From: Bacillota bacterium
Lineage (GTDB): Bacteria; Bacillota; Clostridia; Christensenellales; Aristaeellaceae
Direction: 5' to 3'
NCBI GenBank assembly: GCA_023392515.1
Contig: JAEVYX010000009.1
Span: 1 to 20,506 of the forward strand
Length of the DNA stretch: 20,506 nucleotides
In this document: in pieces, positions 15,592-20,506 of the stretch
How positions within the stretch are numbered: position 1 is the stretch's first letter
How the letters are laid out: every line of letters begins with the position of its first letter
Notes under the pieces: model-generated
Told to the model about the DNA's origin: nothing
Seen by the model: only the letters and a program-made list of their open reading frames with translations
Databases searched by the model: none
Program-made: the position numbers and the translations under genes

Positions 15592-17079
15592 ATGCGGTAT
15601 TTGGTCGCTTTGGATCAGGGAACCACCAGTTCCCGGGCAGTCGTGTTTGACGAGACGGGGAAAGTGATGGCGGCCCACGGTATTGAATTCCCCCAAATCT
15701 ATCCTCAGCCCGGCTGGGTGGAGCATGACCCCAGGGATATTCTGGAGACCCAGGTAGCCGCTTTGCGCATGGCGGTAAAGCTGTCCAAAGTGGCGGTGGA
15801 GGATATCGCCGGCATCGGTATCACGAACCAGCGGGAAACCACCTTGGTTTGGGATAGGAGTACCGGCGAATGCGTGCATAATGCCATCGTATGGCAATGC
15901 CGCCGTACCGCCCCCTATGTGGAAAGGCTGAAGGCGGGCGGAAAGGCGGATATCATTCGGGAGAAAACCGGACTTGTTCCGGATGCCTATTTTTCCGGCA
16001 CAAAATTGGCATGGCTGCTGGATACGCTGCACCTGCACGACAGGGCGGAAAGAGGCGAACTCTGCTTTGGCACAGTAGACAGCTTTCTGGCCTGGCATCT
16101 GGTAAACGGGCGGCCCCACGTGACGGATGCCACCAACGCAAGCCGTACCATGCTCTTTAACCTGAATACCCAGTCCTGGGATGAGGAACTCCTGCAAATG
16201 CTGGATATTCCCAGGGCAATGTTGCCCAAAGTAGTGGACAGCGCCCAGATCATCGGCACACTGGATACCTCGGTGCTGGGAAAACCGATTCCCGTGGCTG
16301 CTATGGCGGGGGACCAGCACGCCTCCCTGTTCGGCCAGGCATGCCATCAAAAAGGAATGGTCAAGAATACGTATGGCACCGGCTGTTTCATGCTGATGAA
16401 TACCGGGGATACCATTGTAAACTCCAATCAGGGGCTGCTTACCACCATGGCCTGGCGCATAGGCGGCAAGCCTACCTATGCCCTGGAAGGCAGCGTGTTC
16501 ATGGGTGGAGCCGCCATCCAATGGCTTAGGGATGAGATGAAGTTGATAGAGAGCGCCGCCGACAGCGAGGGGCTGGCGAAATCTGTTTCCGATACGGGCG
16601 GGGTGTACCTGGTGCCTGCCTTTACCGGGCTGGGCGCGCCTTGGTGGGATATGTACAGCAGGGGAACCATTACGGGCATTACCCGGGGAACAGGCCGGGC
16701 CCATATCGTTCGGGCTGCATTGGAGGCGATTGCCTATCAGTCCAATGACCTGTTGACCGCCATGAAGGCCGACTGCGGGTTCTCCCCCGCCCAAATGCAG
16801 GTGGACGGCGGCGCAAGTGCCAACAGCTTTCTGATGCAGTTCCAGGCGGATATCATGGGTGTACCCGTGGTTCGCCCCGCGGTTATGGAAACCACAGCGC
16901 TTGGTGTGGCCCTTATGGCCGGCCTGGCCACGGGAGTCTATGGCTCTCTGGAGGAAACGGCCAAGGCATGGCAGCGTGATTTGCAGTTTGATCCGGCCAT
17001 GGAAGCCTGCGTTCGGGAAGAAAGGCTCAAGGGCTGGCACAAGGCTGTGAAGCGGGCATTGAAGTGGTTGGATGAGTAG
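15592..17079 (+). CDS. glpK: Glycerol kinase
   Basis: FGGY-family kinase that phosphorylates glycerol to sn-glycerol-3-phosphate in the cytoplasm. 495 residues, normal length. ALDQGTTSSRAVVFD (6-20) is the phosphate-binding start. ITNQRETTLVW carries Arg81 and Glu82, DAYFSGTK carries Tyr133, and AGDQHASLFGQ carries the catalytic Asp241, all matching glycerol-binding positions in E. coli GlpK. The loop before that site (about 223-236, TLDTSVLGKPIP) lacks the HF histidine motif that HPr phosphorylates in PTS-controlled GlpK of many Firmicutes, so that control is probably absent (inference). AGAGAGGA at 15575-15582 sets ATG 15592. No glpF or glpD is adjacent, and I see no clear promoter in the 100-base gap. 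Confidence 0.96.
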   Translation: MRYLVALDQGTTSSRAVVFDETGKVMAAHGIEFPQIYPQPGWVEHDPRDILETQVAALRMAVKLSKVAVEDIAGIGITNQRETTLVWDRSTGECVHNAIVWQCRRTAPYVERLKAGGKADIIREKTGLVPDAYFSGTKLAWLLDTLHLHDRAERGELCFGTVDSFLAWHLVNGRPHVTDATNASRTMLFNLNTQSWDEELLQMLDIPRAMLPKVVDSAQIIGTLDTSVLGKPIPVAAMAGDQHASLFGQACHQKGMVKNTYGTGCFMLMNTGDTIVNSNQGLLTTMAWRIGGKPTYALEGSVFMGGAAIQWLRDEMKLIESAADSEGLAKSVSDTGGVYLVPAFTGLGAPWWDMYSRGTITGITRGTGRAHIVRAALEAIAYQSNDLLTAMKADCGFSPAQMQVDGGASANSFLMQFQADIMGVPVVRPAVMETTALGVALMAGLATGVYGSLEETAKAWQRDLQFDPAMEACVREERLKGWHKAVKRALKWLDE

Positions 17080-17083
17080 CAGG

Positions 17084-17164
17084 GCAGGGGCTCTGCCCCT
17101 GCACCCCGCCTAAGGAATAAAATTCGTTAGGAAACCTATTACGCCCACAGCAAAGCTGTGGGCG
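17084..17164 (+). repeat. Double-hairpin repeat, copy 2, plus a third hairpin (after glpK)
   Basis: Hairpin 1 is GCAGGGGC/GCCCCTGC (17084-17091, 17095-17102; loop TCT). Hairpin 2 is CCTAAGGAAT/ATTCGTTAGG (17109-17118, 17122-17131; loop AAA; one mismatch). Their spacer is ACCCCG. This matches the arrangement after pheT at 3652-3705. A third hairpin, CGCCCACAGC/GCTGTGGGCG (17142-17151, 17155-17164; loop AAA), follows. There is no T run after any of them. Confidence 0.8.
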
Positions 17165-17220
17165 GGAATAATAAAGATAAACCGAGCCGGAAAAGTATCA
17201 TGGGCTATGGGCTCATGACG

Positions 17221-17898
17221 CTACCGAATAGTTCCCCCATGAATGAGGCATTCGTAAACCTTCCGGTTTTTAAGAAAAATCTCTTCTGTTCCGGAGTACC
17301 AGGAAAAGTCTCCTTGGATAATGGCATGATAGCTGTAATCTCCCTGCCGGTAGCATAATGGCCCCCGGTAGGGATATTCTTTTGGGACATTCAACAGCAC
17401 TTCCTTGAGAAAGTCCCCGGAAAATCCTGCGTCCAGCACCCTGCCTACATAATTCATGGTCCACAAGGGCGTATCCTTGACCCACACCGCTTCCTGACCG
17501 GAAAACATTTCTCCGCCCAGATAAGTATCCAGATAGGAGTAATCCCCCTCTTTGTAGGCGGCATCATGGGAATTCGGCCTGCATCCGGCTACTTGGCCGC
17601 TTTTTGCAGCATAGGTGGCTCTTTTGGCCCGGATCAAAAAATCTATGAGCGCATCCTGGGCAAAGCTTTTGCCTGGACCCGCCAAGGCGGGAGCGCATTC
17701 CTGCTCCTGCAAAAACAAGCTATCCAGCGATGTATGAAACAGCTGCGTAAGTGCAATGGCCTTGTTCAGGTCGGGCAGCGCTTTGCCCTGTTCCCACTTG
17801 GCCACAGCCTGCCTGGATACCCCTGCTTTTTCCGCCAGCTGCTCCTGGCTGTACCCTGCCTGACGGCGAAGGATCATTAACCTGTCAGAAAAGCCCAT
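17221..17898 (-). CDS. XRE-family regulator with C-terminal DUF5680 domain
   Basis: 225 residues. The N-terminal HTH_3/Cro-type domain (about 3-60) is clear: RLMILRRQAGYSQEQLAEKA followed by GVSRQAVAKWEQGKALPD. After a short linker, residues about 83-222 match DUF5680, with RPNSHDAAYKEGDYSY, DTYLGGEMFSGQEAVW, GFSGDFLKEVLLNVP and a terminal YECLIHGG. DUF5680 is often fused to such HTH domains and may sense a ligand, but its role is not established. Start choice: GAGGTGA (17910-17904) gives good spacing to ATG 17898; the in-frame GTG at 17907 overlaps this site. It converges on glpK and is divergent from the asd operon, but no target operator was identified. Confidence 0.9.
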   Translation of the reverse strand: MGFSDRLMILRRQAGYSQEQLAEKAGVSRQAVAKWEQGKALPDLNKAIALTQLFHTSLDSLFLQEQECAPALAGPGKSFAQDALIDFLIRAKRATYAAKSGQVAGCRPNSHDAAYKEGDYSYLDTYLGGEMFSGQEAVWVKDTPLWTMNYVGRVLDAGFSGDFLKEVLLNVPKEYPYRGPLCYRQGDYSYHAIIQGDFSWYSGTEEIFLKNRKVYECLIHGGTIR

Positions 17899-18016
17899 CT
17901 CTCTCACCTCGCTGCCAGTATACCATGAAACCAGCTAAAAGAAAGTTCCAAGCTTATTCAATTAGGCAACCTGCAGTTGCATAGGGCTTCCATTGATTGT
18001 TTTTTTCTTATAATGG

Positions 18017-18045
18017 TTGACAAGGCTGATTAGCCATGGTATTAT
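18017..18045 (+). promoter_or_regulatory. Promoter of the lysine-controlled asd-dapA-dapB operon
   Basis: Perfect TTGACA at 18017-18022, a 17-base spacer, TATTAT at 18040-18045. The start site near 18052 puts the whole lysine riboswitch in the leader. Confidence 0.85.
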
Positions 18046-18075
18046 TACTGCCATTCCCGGTAATATATCGTATTT

Positions 18076-18255
18076 CGTGTCAGAGGTGCGTTTTTCATCA
18101 GTAGGCATGTGTGGGAGCCGGGGGGCTCAATCCCATGTGCGGAAAGGGAAAAATGCCGAAAGGACGTCCTACCCCCTGTGGGGCGGCCTTGGGTGCGCGG
18201 TGAACAATCACGCAACTGTCACCAGATTGGCAAGGTCTGGCGGAGCGCTGATACA
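18076..18255 (+). promoter_or_regulatory. Lysine riboswitch (L-box) aptamer
   Basis: The conserved L-box landmarks appear in order: AGAGGTGC (18082-18089), AGTA (18100-18103), GGGAAAAATGCCGAAAGG (about 18146-18163), and CTGTCA (18216-18221) followed by a CCAGA/TCTGG stem (18222-18226, 18236-18240) and GGAGCGCT. The closing helix P1 pairs GTGTCAG (18077-18083) with CTGATAC (18248-18254) using one G-T pair. Lysine binding should favour the downstream terminator. It sits 137 bases before asd, the second step of the aspartate pathway, which fits feedback by the end product. Confidence 0.93.
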
Positions 18256-18298
18256 GCATGACGGCCAATACGGCCGGTGCTTTTTGCACATGCTTTGA

Positions 18299-18338
18299 CG
18301 CACCCGCAGGCTGGCCGCTTGTTGGTGCGATTTTTTTT
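18299..18338 (+). terminator. Riboswitch-controlled terminator before asd
   Basis: CGCACC (18299-18304) pairs with GGTGCG (18324-18329). Inside, CAGGC can pair with GCTTG, and eight T residues follow (18331-18338). Upstream GGTGC (18276-18280) is complementary to GCACC of the left arm (18300-18304) and may be the antiterminator strand (inference). Confidence 0.85.
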
Positions 18339-18391
18339 CACCGTGATTTCTTTTCCCCAAAAAAGCATAGGATAGGATTGAGGTGTTGCAC

Positions 18392-19486
18392 ATGAAAAAG
18401 TTTCGGGTTGGTATTGTAGGCGCAACAGGTATGGTAGGTCAGCGGTTTATTGCATTGCTAAACGAGCATCCCTGGTTTGACGTGGCACTGGTGGCAGCCA
18501 GCGCACGCAGTGCCGGGAAAACGTATGGGGAAGCTGTGAAGGAGCGCTGGGCCATGCCTTTGCCCATCCCTGACCATGTGGAAAAGTTGCCGGTTTGGGA
18601 TGCGGCCCAGGTGGAAAAGGTCGCCTCTCAGGTAGATTTCATCTTTTGCGCCGTAGATATGAAAAAAGATGAAATCAGAGCCTTGGAAGAAGCCTATGCC
18701 AAAACCGAAACCCCGGTAATCAGCAACAACAGTGCCTGCCGAATGTTGCCGGATGTTCCGATGATTGTGCCGGAAATCAATGCGGGCCATGCTGCGATCA
18801 TTGAAACCCAGCGCCGCCGCTTGGGCACGAAAACAGGGTTTATCGCAGTCAAGCCCAACTGTTCCATCCAAAGCTATGTGCCCGCCCTGACGCCGCTTTG
18901 GGATTTCGGACCTACAAGGATCAGCGCCTGTACCTACCAGGCCATCAGCGGGGCCGGCAAGACCTTTGAAACCTGGCCTGAAATGCTGGACAACGTAATC
19001 CCTTTCATTAACGGAGAGGATGAAAAAAGTGAGCAGGAGCCGCTCAAAATCTGGGGCAGCCTGGAATTGACCGATCTTGGGCCGGTGGTGAAACCCGCCG
19101 CGGTTCCCGTCATCAGCGCCCAATGCATCCGCGTTCCTGCCAGCGACGGCCACATGGCGGCTGTCTCCGTATCCTTCCGGGAAAAACCCTCCATGGAGGA
19201 AATCAAAGCCCGCTGGGCCTCCTTTGAGGCCGAACCCCAGCGGCTGAACCTGCCCAGCGCCCCCAAGCCTTTTTTGCAGTATTTTGAGGATCCGGCACGA
19301 CCGCAGACCCGCCTGGACAGGGATTTCCAGCGGGGCATGGGCGTAACCATCGGCCGGCTGCGGCCTGACACCTTGTTTGATTACAAATTTGTATGCCTAT
19401 CCCACAACACCGTGCGGGGGGCGGCGGGCGGCGGCATTTTGACGGCGGAGCTATTGTGCGAATTGGGGTACATTCCCCACAAGTAA
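18392..19486 (+). CDS. asd: Aspartate-semialdehyde dehydrogenase (archaeal/fungal type)
   Basis: NADPH-dependent enzyme reducing aspartyl-4-phosphate to aspartate semialdehyde, the branch point to lysine/DAP, threonine and methionine. 364 residues. GIVGATGMVGQRF (7-19) is the nucleotide site. Cys157 in VKPNCSIQ is the catalytic thiol, His254 in SDGHMAAVSV the likely general base, and SGAGK is at 186-190. The length and these motif forms fit the archaeal/yeast-like Asd group and not the E. coli or B. subtilis type. GAGGTG at 18380-18385 supports ATG 18392; the in-frame GTG at 18383 lies within that site. It is the first gene of an operon with dapA and dapB under the lysine riboswitch. Confidence 0.95.
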   Translation: MKKFRVGIVGATGMVGQRFIALLNEHPWFDVALVAASARSAGKTYGEAVKERWAMPLPIPDHVEKLPVWDAAQVEKVASQVDFIFCAVDMKKDEIRALEEAYAKTETPVISNNSACRMLPDVPMIVPEINAGHAAIIETQRRRLGTKTGFIAVKPNCSIQSYVPALTPLWDFGPTRISACTYQAISGAGKTFETWPEMLDNVIPFINGEDEKSEQEPLKIWGSLELTDLGPVVKPAAVPVISAQCIRVPASDGHMAAVSVSFREKPSMEEIKARWASFEAEPQRLNLPSAPKPFLQYFEDPARPQTRLDRDFQRGMGVTIGRLRPDTLFDYKFVCLSHNTVRGAAGGGILTAELLCELGYIPHK

Positions 19487-19542
19487 ATCGCGCGGTGCAT
19501 CCGCCTGCAGGAAGCGACACACGCTTTCGTAAGGAGGATAAA

Positions 19543-20430
19543 ATGAATCATCCGCTCTTTCAGGGAAGCGGCGTGGCAATTATTACGCCGTTTACGCAGG
19601 ATGGCGTCGATGGGGACGCCCTGGATGCACTCATAGACTTTCAATTGGAAAATGGCACAGATGCCATTATTGTCTGCGGCACAACAGGCGAGCCTTCCAC
19701 TATGTCCGAAGAAGAAAAGGATTTGGTGATTGCAAGGGCGGTAAAGCGGGTGGACGGCAGGGTGCCGGTCATCGCCGGAACTGGCGGAAATGACACCATG
19801 AAAACCATTCGGGCTGCCCGGCGGGCTAAAGCTTTGGGGGCAGATGCCCAACTGTGCGTGACCCCCTACTACAATAAAACGACCCAACATGGTCTGATTG
19901 CGCATTATACCGCCATCGCCGAGGATGGCAGCCTGCCGGTGATCATTTACAACGTTCCGGCCCGTACCGGGCTGAACATGCAGCCTGAAACACTGGCAGT
20001 GCTTGCCAAACATGAAAATATCATTGCCATGAAGGAAGCAAGCGGCAATATATCCCAGATCATGGAGATGGTGCGTCTTTGCGCAGCGGATATCGCCTTC
20101 TATAGCGGCAATGACGATCATGTGCTGCCTCTCCTGGCCCTGGGCTTTCAAGGCGTGATATCTGTATCCGCCAATGTGGTCCCCCGTCAGATGCATGAAT
20201 TGGTAGACACTTATCTGCAGGGAGACGGCAAAAAGGCCCTTGCGCTGCAAATGAAGGTGAATCCCTTGATTTCATCTCTGTTTTGCGAGGTAAGCCCTGT
20301 GCCGGTAAAAACCGCACTGCGGCTGATGGGCAAGTGCTCCGGCATTCTTCGGATGCCGTTGGTGGAAATGCTGCCTGCCAACCGGCAAAGGCTGAAGCAT
20401 GAAATGCGGGCTATCGGGCTTTTAAGGTAA
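19543..20430 (+). CDS. dapA: 4-hydroxy-tetrahydrodipicolinate synthase
   Basis: Class I aldolase condensing pyruvate with aspartate semialdehyde, the committed step to DAP and lysine. 295 residues, normal length. Lys164 in IIAMKEASGNI forms the Schiff base. Thr47 and Thr48 in CGTTGEPSTM, Tyr136 in IIYNVPARTG and Arg141 complete the known active-site set. AAGGAGGA at 19531-19538 fixes ATG 19543, although the frame is open upstream into asd. The 56-base gap to asd shows no terminator, so it shares the riboswitch-controlled transcript. It uses the product of the gene before it and feeds the gene after it. Confidence 0.97.
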   Translation: MNHPLFQGSGVAIITPFTQDGVDGDALDALIDFQLENGTDAIIVCGTTGEPSTMSEEEKDLVIARAVKRVDGRVPVIAGTGGNDTMKTIRAARRAKALGADAQLCVTPYYNKTTQHGLIAHYTAIAEDGSLPVIIYNVPARTGLNMQPETLAVLAKHENIIAMKEASGNISQIMEMVRLCAADIAFYSGNDDHVLPLLALGFQGVISVSANVVPRQMHELVDTYLQGDGKKALALQMKVNPLISSLFCEVSPVPVKTALRLMGKCSGILRMPLVEMLPANRQRLKHEMRAIGLLR

Positions 20431-20447
20431 GTTAGGAGAGAATGCGA

Positions 20448-20506
20448 ATGAACGTGTTGATAAGCGGCGCTTGCGGGCGCATGGGCCGGGAAGTGGCGTC
20501 GCTTTG
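20448..20506 (+). CDS. dapB: 4-hydroxy-tetrahydrodipicolinate reductase, N-terminus only
   Basis: Only 19 complete codons are present before the window ends: MNVLISGACGRMGREVASL. GACGRMGRE is the glycine-rich NAD(P)H-binding loop at the very start of DapB. TTAGGAGAG at 20432-20440 gives good spacing to ATG 20448; ATG 20442 is in frame but too close. Its place straight after dapA, whose product is its substrate, supports the call. Nothing can be said about the rest of the protein. Confidence 0.85.
   Translation, partial: MNVLISGACGRMGREVASL

Noticed and set aside
15523..17040. A 505-codon open frame on the minus strand opposite glpK, and similar long frames opposite pheT (2709-3632), dapL (7330-8079) and hisH
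   Set aside because: They are antisense to clear, conserved genes, lack ribosome sites and show no recognisable domain; they reflect codon bias of the real genes.
17142..17164. Hairpin after glpK as an intrinsic terminator
   Set aside because: The stem is strong, but neither strand has a T run next to it.
17918..17946. Promoter for the XRE regulator (TATACT on the minus strand)
   Set aside because: The -35 region is poor, and the predicted RNA start would fall on the ribosome site.
1..20506. CRISPR arrays, insertion sequences, prophage, tRNA or rRNA genes
   Set aside because: No regularly spaced direct repeats, transposase or integrase motifs, or tRNA-like cloverleaf sequences were seen on either strand.

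Overview
The window looks like an ordinary chromosomal segment of a Gram-positive member of the Clostridia (Bacillota). The evidence is the T-box and lysine-riboswitch (L-box) control, strong AGGAGG-type ribosome binding sites, TTGACA/TATAAT promoters with 17-bp spacers, the DapL (LL-diaminopimelate aminotransferase) route to meso-diaminopimelate, an archaeal/fungal-type Asd and a PurA of the kind common in Clostridia. The content is nearly all housekeeping. I see no phage, transposase, CRISPR array, tRNA or rRNA.

Layout. (1) Bases 1-3650: the 3' part of a T-box leader, then pheS-pheT, followed by a double-hairpin repeat and a bidirectional terminator. (2) Bases 3821-5929, minus strand: a two-gene operon of a secreted NAGPA-type phosphodiester glycosidase and a threonine aldolase, behind a near-consensus promoter. 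(3) Bases 6064-8199: dapF-dapL. (4) Bases 8247-12388: purA with its own promoter, which overlaps a terminator-like hairpin, then a tight set of amidohydrolase, hisH, hisF and a PhnO-like acetyltransferase. (5) Bases 12389-12750: a gene-free stretch with two good promoters. (6) Bases 12751-15489: a large single-pass membrane protein with an extracellular PQQ-type beta-propeller. (7) Bases 15592-17079: glpK, followed by a second copy of the double-hairpin repeat and a convergent XRE/DUF5680 regulator. (8) Bases 18017-20506: promoter, lysine riboswitch with terminator, asd, dapA and the start of dapB, which runs off the window.

How the genes fit together. asd, dapA, dapB, dapL and dapF are five steps of the aspartate to meso-DAP/lysine pathway. 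The entry steps (asd-dapA-dapB) sit under lysine control, while the late steps (dapF-dapL) sit in a separate unit without a visible riboswitch. HisF-HisH releases AICAR, which re-enters purine synthesis upstream of IMP, the PurA substrate, so the purA/hisHF proximity makes metabolic sense. The least understood items are the propeller protein, the amidohydrolase of unknown substrate, and the related hairpin pairs placed right after the stop codons of pheT and glpK. I found no convincing new multi-gene system.
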